This document shows positions 1-5,098 of a DNA stretch of 10,207 bases, in pieces. Within the stretch, counting starts at the first letter, position 1. Each line of letters opens with the position of its first letter. The translations under genes and the position numbers were made by a program. The DNA is from Oscillospiraceae bacterium. Lineage in GTDB: Bacteria > Bacillota_A > Clostridia > Oscillospirales > Oscillospiraceae. The notes beneath the pieces are model-generated. The model saw nothing but the letters and a program-made list of their open reading frames with translations, ran no database searches and was not told the origin of the DNA. The stretch spans positions 1-10,207 of the forward strand of contig JAFQPT010000342.1 of the NCBI GenBank assembly GCA_017411665.1, in the 5' to 3' direction.

Positions 1-1701
1 GGTCGGCACTTCCATCGGTCTTCCCGGTATGTGGGTGCTGGTGGCAGTTACCATCGGTGGTGAACTGATGGGCGTTGCCGGTATGCTTCTGATGATTCCG
101 CTTGCCTCTGTGCTGTATACTCTTGCCCGTGAACCTGCAAATCTGCCGATGCCGTGATGCTCGTGAACCACAAGGTCGCCCTTTGTCAGGTCTGCGCAGG
201 AACCGATGGCATCCCCTTGATGACGGCTCTTTTTCACCGCTCTGCGTTTGCCCGTATGCATGATCTGGGTATCTGTCATAACCACCAGCTTCTGCTCGGG
301 GTATTCCATACCGGAGGACAAACTGCCGGGGGAAACCACACATATGCCCGGCTTTCCGATGGAACCGGGGGCGGCGGAAAAGACCGCGTTGACTCCTTCC
401 CGACGCATATATTCCGTGAGAATATTGCCGCGGCGCTCATCGCCTGCCAACATGACGATGGTGTAATCCTTTTCCAGATAGCGTTTGGCATCCTCAAGTG
501 CGGTCTGTGCGCTGCCGCCGTAAGAGGGAAGCTGCTTGGCAATGATGCTGATCATGGTTTTGGGCTCCATGGGATATCTGCCCACCGTAAAGGCATCCTC
601 CATCACAATGGGAAATTCCTTCAAAATCCCGACCATCTGCTCCCAGGGGCACACAAAGTCATTGGCGCCTGTGTACATTTTCCCGCTGCGCATCTGCAGC
701 TTTACATCATCGCCTGTGGTTTTGGCGTATTCCTTCGCGCGCTGACCGATTTTCCCCGGCTGGTCCAGAATAACCACCGCATCAAAGGGAATATAGTCTG
801 CCGCAGTGGCAAAGGACCCTGTGATCACACCCATATAGCGGTCAGCATCCCGAAGGGTCACGCCCATTTTCAAAGTTGCAGCATCGGTCATCAGTGTTTC
901 CGCAACCGCCTGAGCATTGGGAGAGCTGCGCTTGCTCTTAAACTGCTTTGCAATGGCTTCCAGCTTGTCACCCAAAGCCGCCTCACCACCGGGGAACATG
1001 GACGGTAAAGTTTCCGCTGCAGGCAAAACCGTACAGGAGTCAATGGATTCCATACGTCGCTGGGTATCAATATCGAAAAAGCCCATGGAATCAATATCAT
1101 CACCCCAGAATTCACAGCGGATGGGGTTGGGATATCCGGGCGTAAAGAAGTCTAAAATACCGCCTCTGCGGGAAAACTGACCGGGGCCTTCTACCTGCTC
1201 GGTGCGGCGGAAGCCGCACAGCAGCAGTCGAAGCTCCGTATCCTCCAGACTGTAGCTGCCGCCGTTTTCCAGCGTAAATGCACTGCGCTGCAGCTGTTCG
1301 GGCGGTACTGTCCGCTGACACAGTGCAGATGCCGTACAAATCACTGCCTTGGGCGGCACATCCTGCAGCAGGGAATACAGCAGCCCCAGTCTGCGCTGTT
1401 CATCCTGTCGGGAAACCGCATCGGCTGCCATAAAGGTAAATTCACGGGATGTCAGCACAGGAACCTCGCAGCCCAGCATGGAGCTCAAATCACGGGCAAA
1501 GTATTCCGCTGCGGTATCGTCGGGGCTGATGACGAACAAAGGTCTGTCCGTATCCGCTGCAATACTTGCCGCAAGGTGTGCTCTGTGTACCTGAGACAGG
1601 CCCGAATACAGCACGGGCAATCCGCCGGATTCCAGCAAAACCTCCACACCTGCACATTTATCTTGAAAAATATTCTGTTTTTCTCCGATAAACTGATACA
1701 T
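1..1701 (-). CDS. mfd: Transcription-repair coupling factor Mfd, N-terminal part only (broken near base 133)
   Basis: The - strand frame from ATG 1701-1699 is open to base 1, but only codons 1-523 (down to base 133) look like Mfd. Mfd is a roughly 1150-residue ATPase that removes stalled RNA polymerase from lesions and recruits UvrA. Seen here: the UvrB-like N-terminal module, with FSRRGGILDFF (residues 176-186) and PIRCEFWGDDIDSM (193-206) followed by DTQRR (212-216), and then the first strand of the RNA polymerase-interacting CarD-like domain, GDLVVHEHHGIGRFAG (508-523). The rest of that domain, the RecG-like translocase motor and the C-terminal domain are absent. After residue 523 the frame merely reads the complement of the AI-2E gene. 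A TAG lies three codons upstream of the ATG, fixing the start, with a weak AGGA 12-15 bases before it. As it stands the product could not couple ATP hydrolysis to RNA polymerase release. Either a real rearrangement or an assembly join explains this. Confidence 0.85.
   Translation of the reverse strand, partial: MYQFIGEKQNIFQDKCAGVEVLLESGGLPVLYSGLSQVHRAHLAASIAADTDRPLFVISPDDTAAEYFARDLSSMLGCEVPVLTSREFTFMAADAVSRQDEQRRLGLLYSLLQDVPPKAVICTASALCQRTVPPEQLQRSAFTLENGGSYSLEDTELRLLLCGFRRTEQVEGPGQFSRRGGILDFFTPGYPNPIRCEFWGDDIDSMGFFDIDTQRRMESIDSCTVLPAAETLPSMFPGGEAALGDKLEAIAKQFKSKRSSPNAQAVAETLMTDAATLKMGVTLRDADRYMGVITGSFATAADYIPFDAVVILDQPGKIGQRAKEYAKTTGDDVKLQMRSGKMYTGANDFVCPWEQMVGILKEFPIVMEDAFTVGRYPMEPKTMISIIAKQLPSYGGSAQTALEDAKRYLEKDYTIVMLAGDERRGNILTEYMRREGVNAVFSAAPGSIGKPGICVVSPGSLSSGMEYPEQKLVVMTDTQIMHTGKRRAVKKSRHQGDAIGSCADLTKGDLVVHEHHGIGRFAGSRARVYSTEASGIIRSIPATPISSPPMVTATSTHIPGRPMEVPT
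2..157 (+). CDS. AI-2E family transporter, C-terminal fragment (5' end outside window; 3' end probably replaced at a junction)
   Basis: The frame starting at base 2 reads VGTSIGLPGMWVLVAVTIGG, continues through ELMGVAGMLLMIPLASVLYTLARE, and stops at TGA 155-157. The small residues and the last hydrophobic helix (G-x-L-M-G-V-A-G-M-L-L-x-I-P-L-A-x-V-L-Y) match the C-terminal end of the AI-2E/YdbI-type membrane protein family (PF01594). Members are polytopic inner-membrane proteins of about 340-400 residues; some export the quorum signal AI-2 or act as Na+/H+ antiporters, and most are uncharacterised. Family similarity ends near LARE (about base 132). The last eight codons are the complement of mfd, so the stop is probably fortuitous and the native C-terminus lost. 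Family assignment is good; the substrate cannot be told. Confidence 0.72.
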   Translation, partial: VGTSIGLPGMWVLVAVTIGGELMGVAGMLLMIPLASVLYTLAREPANLPMP

Positions 1702-1766
1702 AATTTTCTACCATAATCCTTTTTCTGAGAAACAAAGGGCATTCCACCCCATTATGATTGTATTCT

Positions 1767-1796
1767 ATTATACAATCTGTAGTGAGCAAAAAGCAA
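1767..1796 (-). promoter_or_regulatory. Candidate mfd promoter
   Basis: On the - strand a perfect TATAAT (complement of 1767-1772) is preceded by TTGCTT (complement of 1791-1796) at an 18-base spacing. Transcription would start near 1760 and leave a leader of about 60 bases before the mfd ATG at 1701. The -10 is excellent and the -35 is poor (TTG plus weak matches), so this is a plausible sigma-A type promoter rather than a certain one. It lies beside the DnaA box cluster, so DnaA bound there could influence it (inference). Confidence 0.5.
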
Positions 1797-1816
1797 GTTC
1801 CCCACAATATTTTCGG

Positions 1817-1846
1817 TTTTCCACATTTTCCACATAGTTTTCCACA
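1817..1846 (+). repeat. Three tandem DnaA boxes TTTTCCACA
   Basis: The 9-mer TTTTCCACA occurs at 1817-1825, 1826-1834 (directly abutting) and 1838-1846 (three bases later). All have the same orientation, with start-to-start distances of 9 and 12 bases. Close same-direction spacing suits cooperative DnaA filament nucleation. Each differs from TTATCCACA only at position 3. Confidence 0.85.
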
Positions 1847-1904
1847 TTTATCTTGCAGTATATAGTTTAATGTAATACAATATAAATAAATATCTGGTTT
1901 TATA

Positions 1905-1933
1905 TTGAGTTTTTCCCACAGTTTTGGTATAAT
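1905..1933 (+). promoter_or_regulatory. dnaA promoter (extended -10) with DnaA box in the spacer
   Basis: TTGAGT (1905-1910) and TATAAT (1928-1933) are separated by exactly 17 bases, and TG at 1925-1926 gives an extended -10 (TGGTATAAT). Transcription would begin near 1940, about 22 bases before the dnaA ATG. The DnaA-box-like TTTCCCACA (1912-1920) sits entirely between the two hexamers, so DnaA binding would be expected to block RNA polymerase. This fits the known autorepression of dnaA in other bacteria (inference here). Confidence 0.72.
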
Positions 1934-1961
1934 TACAGTTCAGAGTGAAAGGACTGATCCT

Positions 1962-3290
1962 ATGAATTCATTAGCAGGAATTTGGAACAGCGTACTGGAC
2001 GTACTCCGCGCAAATATGACTCCCACCGCCATGTCCACATGGTTCAATGACTGTGAACCCGTTGACATCAACGATAAATGCATGGTACTCAAAACCACCA
2101 CAGACTTTAAGCGCAGCATCATCGAATCCCGTTTCGGTGAGGACATCCGCCGCACCCTGTCGGATCTTTTTTCCTGCGACTTTGATATCAAGCTGCTGGT
2201 CGGCGACGAAGTGGATGAATACAAAACCGAGAAGAAAAACGAATCCTCCATGCCCGAAATGGACGGCTATAATTTTGATAACTTCATTGTCGGCAATTCC
2301 AATAAGTTTGCCCACGCTGCTGCTATGGCAGTTGCTAAGGACCCCGGTAAAGCCTACAATCCTCTGATGATTTACGGCAATTCCGGTTTGGGCAAGACCC
2401 ACTTGCTGCTGGCAATCGGTCAGTATATCGAGGAGCACAGCCCCAAAAAGCCCGACATCAAGTATCTGAAGGGCGATGAATTCACCGTACAGCTGGTGGA
2501 ATCCATCAAAACCGGTAAGGCAGAGGAATTCCGTCAGAAGTATCGCAACGTAGACCTGCTGCTGGTGGACGATATTCAGTTCATTGCAGGCAAGGAAGCA
2601 ACCCAGGAAGAATTCTTCCATACCTTCAACAATATCTACGAAGCAGGCCATCAGATTGTCATCACCTCTGACCGTCCTCCCGTGGAAATGACCACGCTGG
2701 ACGACCGTCTGCGCACCCGTTTTGAAGGCGGTCTGATTGCAGACGTTCAGCCCCCCGATTTGGAAACCCGCATTGCCATTACCAGAAACAAGGCTGCACT
2801 GCTGGGTATGGTGCTTCCCGATGACATCGTTTACTACATCGCAGACAATCTGGTAGCAAACATCCGTCAAATTGAAGGTGTGGTCAAGCGTCTGACCGCT
2901 TATGCAAATGTTTTGCAGGACAGCATCACCATTGAACACGTCAACCGTGCCATTAAGGACGTAGTCCGTGTGGGCGTTTATATTCCCACTCCCTCTGTTA
3001 TCATCGAAGAAACCGCAAGATACTACAATCTGTCTCCCTCCGATTTGAGAGGACAGCGCCGAAGCAAGAATACAGCTCTGGCCCGTCAGGTTTCCATGTA
3101 TCTCATGCGCCAGCTGACAAACCTGTCCTTCAAGGATATCGGCGCGCAGTATGAAAACAGAAACCACGCAACGGTTATGGCATCTGTGGATAAAATTCAG
3201 AGTCTCATTGAAAAAGACAAGCAGATTGCCAACACCATCCGTGATATTACCAGTAATATCAACTCCAAAAACGGTACCGTTACCATGTAA
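1962..3290 (+). CDS. dnaA: Chromosomal replication initiator protein DnaA
   Basis: The product is a 442-residue AAA+ initiator that binds DnaA boxes, forms an ATP-dependent filament, melts the origin and helps load the helicase. Domain I is about residues 1-80 (SLAGIWNSVLDVL at 3-15; W27 in the AMSTWFN stretch). Domain II is a short charged linker, about 83-100. Domain III has Walker A GNSGLGKT (139-146), Walker B LLLVDD (199-204), sensor 1 ITSDRPP (234-240), the box VII region LDDRLRTRFEGG (246-257, with R253 as likely arginine finger) and NIRQIEG (300-306). Domain IV has the signature DLRGQRRSKNTALARQ (361-376) and the DNA-contact loop ENRNHATV (398-405), which differs from the usual GGRDHTTV. 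Length is near the family norm (about 440-470). The ATG at 1962 is preferred because GAAAGGA (1947-1953) lies upstream and the longer in-frame TTG at 1905 is the promoter -35. Confidence 0.97.
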   Translation: MNSLAGIWNSVLDVLRANMTPTAMSTWFNDCEPVDINDKCMVLKTTTDFKRSIIESRFGEDIRRTLSDLFSCDFDIKLLVGDEVDEYKTEKKNESSMPEMDGYNFDNFIVGNSNKFAHAAAMAVAKDPGKAYNPLMIYGNSGLGKTHLLLAIGQYIEEHSPKKPDIKYLKGDEFTVQLVESIKTGKAEEFRQKYRNVDLLLVDDIQFIAGKEATQEEFFHTFNNIYEAGHQIVITSDRPPVEMTTLDDRLRTRFEGGLIADVQPPDLETRIAITRNKAALLGMVLPDDIVYYIADNLVANIRQIEGVVKRLTAYANVLQDSITIEHVNRAIKDVVRVGVYIPTPSVIIEETARYYNLSPSDLRGQRRSKNTALARQVSMYLMRQLTNLSFKDIGAQYENRNHATVMASVDKIQSLIEKDKQIANTIRDITSNINSKNGTVTM

Positions 3291-3384
3291 CGAACCTCAT
3301 TTCCAAGTTATTAACAACCCCGTGTTAAGTTAACGAGGAAAAACGGTGGATTACATGTGGAAAAATGTTGAAAGTTTTTTTGAC

Positions 3385-3430
3385 GAATTTTGATGTGTAA
3401 AAACATCGGAAAATTCCAACAAAATTTTCC
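3385..3430. repeat. Overlapping, mutually exclusive inverted repeats
   Basis: GAATTTT (3385-3391) plus GATGT (3392-3396) can pair with ACATC (3403-3407) plus AAAATTC (3410-3416), giving a 12-bp stem with a GG bulge and loop GTAAAA. Alternatively GGAAAATT (3408-3415) pairs perfectly with AATTTTCC (3423-3430) across a 7-base loop. The two share bases 3410-3415, so only one can form at a time. The second covers part of the DnaA box at 3425-3433. No T-run follows either, so an intrinsic terminator is unlikely. Confidence 0.55.
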
Positions 3431-3459
3431 ACAGCGCAAAGCCCCATAAAATCGAGGTT

Positions 3460-3476
3460 TTTTCCACTTTTCCACA
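3460..3476 (+). repeat. Pair of DnaA boxes adjoining the unwinding element
   Basis: TTTTCCACT (3460-3468) and TTTTCCACA (3468-3476) overlap by one base in the same direction and end ten bases before the first CTA triplet of the trio run. In the Bacillus model, DnaA bound to the trio-proximal boxes hands over to single-strand binding on the trios. Confidence 0.75.
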
Positions 3477-3486
3477 TAATTTTCCT

Positions 3487-3504
3487 CTACTACTACGGCT
3501 ACTA
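3487..3504 (+). other. DnaA-trio element of the origin unwinding region
   Basis: CTACTACTACGGCTACTA is six in-register triplets: CTA, CTA, CTA, CGG, CTA, CTA. Read on the complementary strand 3'-to-5' this gives GAT repeats, the form described for the DnaA-trio (3'-[G/A]A[T/A]-5') that single-stranded DnaA binds during unwinding. It sits ten bases after a DnaA box and immediately before AT-rich AAAAATATATTC. The fourth triplet (CGG) breaks the pattern. The GC-rich cluster that separates box and trio in Bacillus is replaced here by TAATTTTCCT. Confidence 0.78.
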
Positions 3505-3530
3505 AAAATATATTCTTTCTTTCCTATATC

Positions 3531-3552
3531 TCGATTTTCTTCGAAAAATCGA
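3531..3552. repeat. Hairpin-forming inverted repeat upstream of dnaN
   Basis: TCGATTTT (3531-3538) and AAAATCGA (3545-3552) form a perfect 8-bp stem with loop CTTCGA, ending 12 bases before the dnaN ribosome binding site. The left arm, extended to CTCGATTTT (3530-3538), is also complementary to AAAATCGAG at 3448-3456, on the other side of the boxes and trio. It is not followed by a T-run and is not a terminator by sequence. Confidence 0.6.
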
Positions 3553-3564
3553 AATGCTTGTTAC

Positions 3565-3570
3565 AGGAGG
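3565..3570 (+). promoter_or_regulatory. dnaN ribosome binding site
   Basis: A perfect AGGAGG lies seven bases before ATG 3578-3580 and ten before a second in-frame ATG at 3581. It decides the dnaN start against the in-frame ATG at 3554, which lies upstream of this site and inside no Shine-Dalgarno context. Confidence 0.85.
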
Positions 3571-3577
3571 TAATTTT

Positions 3578-4681
3578 ATGATGAAATTCAACTGCGAAAA
3601 GCACATTCTGCAGGAAGGTATCGCCATTGCATCCCGCGCAGTCAGCCCCAGAAGCGCACTGCCTGTACTGGAAGGCATCCTCTTCGAAGCAGAAGGTGAT
3701 ACACTGAAGCTCACCGGCTACGACCTGAAGAAGGCAGTCTTTACTACCGTTGACTGCTCCACCGGCGCTTCCGGTTCCACTGTTCTCAACGCAAAGCTCA
3801 TGGGCGAAATCGTTCGCTCTCTGCCCGACGGTCTGGTCAATGTGAATGTGGATGAAAACCTTGCCATCATTCGCTGTGGCAAAGCAGAATACACCATTCC
3901 CGCAATGCAGGCAGCAGATTATCCCGAGCTGCCCGAATTTGAAGAGGACCGCAGCTTCTCCATGGAACAGGGTCTGCTGAAGACCATGATCGGTGAAACC
4001 ATTTTTGCGGTTTCCGATTCCGAAAGCCGTCCCGTTTATATGGGTACGCTCTTCAAGCTGGAAGACGGCATTCTGACCATGGTATCTGTTGACGGTTATC
4101 GTCTGGCACTGCGTAAGGAAGAAGTCGCAGGTGCTGATGTAGATAAGTTCATTGTTCCCGGCTCTGCACTGGCAGACGTAGAACGCATCTGCAAGGACAG
4201 CGAAGAATTGATTCACATTTCTCTCAGCCCTAAGCACGTTTTCTTTGAAATCGGTGCAACCTCTATCATCTCCCGCAGACTGGAAGGCGAATTCCTCAAT
4301 TACAAGAGCGCAATTCCCGAAAAGTTCCGCTATGAGCTGACTGTTGACCGCAAGGAAATGCTGCAGGCAGTTTCCCGCGTGGCTCTGATTGTTGACGATA
4401 AGACCCGTGTTCCCATTCGTCTGACCTTTGCAGACGGCACCATCGATATCCACTGTGCAACGGCCATCGGCAGCGGCGTTGACAGCTGTCTGTGCGAAGG
4501 CAACGGCGGCGGCACCGAAATCGGCTTTAACCACAAGTACCTGTCCGATGCACTGAAGGCTGCTCCCGCAGATGAAATCAAGGTTTGCATCAACACAGGC
4601 TCCGCTCCCTGTGTCATCAAGGCAGCAGACGGCGACGACAGCTTTACCTATCTGGTACTGCCTATTCGTCTGCGCAGCTAA
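3578..4681 (+). CDS. dnaN: DNA polymerase III subunit beta (sliding clamp)
   Basis: The product is a 367-residue protein beginning MMKFNCEKHILQEGIAIASR. It is the ring-shaped processivity clamp that tethers polymerase III to DNA and serves as docking site for repair and initiation-control proteins; two three-domain copies close the ring. Domain 1 covers about 1-120, including RAVSPRSALPVLEGI near the start. Domain 2 is about 125-245, including VDGYRLALRKEEV. Domain 3 is about 246-367 and ends YLVLPIRLRS, the conserved C-terminal strand that lines the clamp-binding pocket. Length matches the usual 365-380. Start choice rests on AGGAGG at 3565-3570; M1 or M2 could be used. It follows dnaA across the origin and is probably at least partly co-transcribed with it. 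Nothing is missing or odd in the protein; the spacer after it is unusual. Confidence 0.97.
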   Translation: MMKFNCEKHILQEGIAIASRAVSPRSALPVLEGILFEAEGDTLKLTGYDLKKAVFTTVDCSTGASGSTVLNAKLMGEIVRSLPDGLVNVNVDENLAIIRCGKAEYTIPAMQAADYPELPEFEEDRSFSMEQGLLKTMIGETIFAVSDSESRPVYMGTLFKLEDGILTMVSVDGYRLALRKEEVAGADVDKFIVPGSALADVERICKDSEELIHISLSPKHVFFEIGATSIISRRLEGEFLNYKSAIPEKFRYELTVDRKEMLQAVSRVALIVDDKTRVPIRLTFADGTIDIHCATAIGSGVDSCLCEGNGGGTEIGFNHKYLSDALKAAPADEIKVCINTGSAPCVIKAADGDDSFTYLVLPIRLRS

Positions 4682-4870
4682 AGCTTTCGATTGACCTCCT
4701 TCGGAGCTCAATCGAGAGTTTCCCCGCCTTACGGCGATGGAAAAACAGGCTTTCTGCATGCACTTTGTACACTTGAAAGCCAGAGAAGAGTTTTTCGTTT
4801 CGTACATGCCGGCACGAAAAACGGATTTAAATTTGTTTCGCTTCATGGAAGCGAAATTCTGCGAAGCTAA
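4682..4870. repeat. Palindrome-rich spacer element between dnaN and yaaA, possibly MITE/REP-like
   Basis: At least five inverted repeats follow one another. (1) Bases 4684-4699 pair with 4703-4718, core TCGATTGA/TCAATCGA, one C-C mismatch and one G-U, tight TTC loop. (2) TTTCC + CGCC (4719-4728) with GGCG + GGAAA (4733-4743), loop TTAC. (3) GGCTTTC (4748-4754) with GAAAGCC (4775-4781). (4) TTTTTCGT (4791-4798) with ACGAAAAA (4814-4821). (5) TTTCGCTTC (4836-4844) with GAAGCGAAA (4848-4856), perfect, loop ATG. The block starts AGCTTTCG (4682-4689) and ends CGAAGCT (4862-4868), an imperfect terminal inverted repeat. The short direct repeat GCTAA lies at 4677-4681 and 4866-4870. No coding frame is credible here. 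A non-autonomous mobile element, a REP cluster or a structured mRNA segment are all possible. Confidence 0.6.
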
Positions 4871-4885
4871 TAAAAGGAGAATTAT

Positions 4886-5098
4886 ATGGCTCAGATTGCT
4901 ATTTCTACCGAGTTTATTAAGCTCGATTCTTTCTTGAAGTTTGCTTCCGCTGTTTGCAGCGGCGGCGAAGCAAAAATTATGATTGCTGAAGGGGAAGTGC
5001 TGGTCAACGGCGAAGTATGCACCATGCGCGGTAAGAAAATCCGCCCCGGTGATAATGTCTCCATCGGCGGCGAAACCTTTGAGGTTGTGGCAGAGTGA
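4886..5098 (+). CDS. yaaA: S4-domain RNA-binding protein YaaA (RlbA family)
   Basis: The product has 70 residues and is essentially a single S4 RNA-binding domain: KLDSFLKFASAVCSGGEAK (12-30), then IAEGEVLVNGEV and TMRGKKIRPGD, the typical S4 alpha-L motif with the conserved VNG and RPGD turns. Bacillus yaaA occupies the same slot between dnaN and recF, and family members are implicated in large ribosomal subunit biology; the exact target is not known from this sequence. The start is supported by AGGAGA (4875-4880) five bases before the ATG. Its last codon and stop overlap the recF GTG start, suggesting translational coupling. The palindrome-rich element lies directly upstream and would be in its transcript leader. 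Confidence 0.93.
   Translation: MAQIAISTEFIKLDSFLKFASAVCSGGEAKIMIAEGEVLVNGEVCTMRGKKIRPGDNVSIGGETFEVVAE

Larger units (their letters stand above)
1702..1961. other. oriC: oriC, upstream subregion (mfd-dnaA intergenic)
   Basis: This 260-base gap contains no gene. It holds three same-direction copies of TTTTCCACA (1817-1825, 1826-1834, 1838-1846), weaker versions TTCCCCACA (1798-1806) and TTTCCCACA (1912-1920), and a very AT-rich stretch of about 1855-1908 (TATAGTTTAATG, then TATAAATAAATATC). The DnaA box consensus is TTATNCACA, so these are one-mismatch boxes sharing the same variant base. Boxes on both sides of dnaA are typical of bipartite Firmicutes origins such as incA/B and incC of Bacillus. 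This half probably loads DnaA and controls dnaA transcription, while melting more likely occurs in the downstream half, which carries the DnaA-trio. Confidence 0.82.
3291..3577. other. oriC: oriC, downstream subregion (dnaA-dnaN intergenic)
   Basis: This 287-base gap contains no gene. TTTTCCACA boxes are at 3356-3364 (- strand), 3425-3433 (+) and 3468-3476 (+), with a near-box TTTTCCACT at 3460-3468 sharing one base with the last. A DnaA-trio run (3487-3504) follows, then AT-rich DNA (AAAAATATATTC, 3505-3516) and a pyrimidine tract (TTCTTTCTTTCCT). Box, trio and AT-rich unwinding element in this order, directly upstream of dnaN, is the layout of the basal unwinding system of Bacillus-type origins. 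Several inverted repeats are also present (listed separately). No convincing terminator follows dnaA, and no good -35/-10 pair for dnaN was found, so dnaA-dnaN co-transcription is possible. Confidence 0.85.

Noticed and set aside
154..1008. A 284-codon + strand open frame upstream of the origin
   Set aside because: It is the complement of mfd, shows no family resemblance and has cysteine/histidine-rich nonsense composition, whereas the - strand frame reads a clear UvrB-like Mfd.
1905..1961. Upstream TTG as an alternative dnaA start giving 461 residues
   Set aside because: The TTG is the -35 hexamer of the promoter, so it would lie outside the transcript, and MNSLAGIWNSVL is the normal DnaA beginning with GAAAGGA in place.
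3380..3408. TTGACG at 3380-3385 as a -35 for a dnaN promoter
   Set aside because: At a 16-18-base spacing the sequence is AACATC-like, not a -10. The nearby TATATT at 3509 has no matching -35.
3554..3577. Upstream ATG as an alternative dnaN start
   Set aside because: It lies before the perfect AGGAGG at 3565-3570, and the extra residues MLVTGGNF do not belong to the beta clamp.
4684..4718. The strong stem after dnaN as a Rho-independent terminator
   Set aside because: Only three T follow (4719-4721) before CCCC, so the U-tract needed for intrinsic termination is missing. It was kept as part of the repeat element instead.
4737..4937. A 66-codon + strand frame crossing the hairpin spacer into yaaA
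   Set aside because: It overlaps the start of yaaA in another frame, its codons are made of the inverted repeats, and no binding site or family match was seen.
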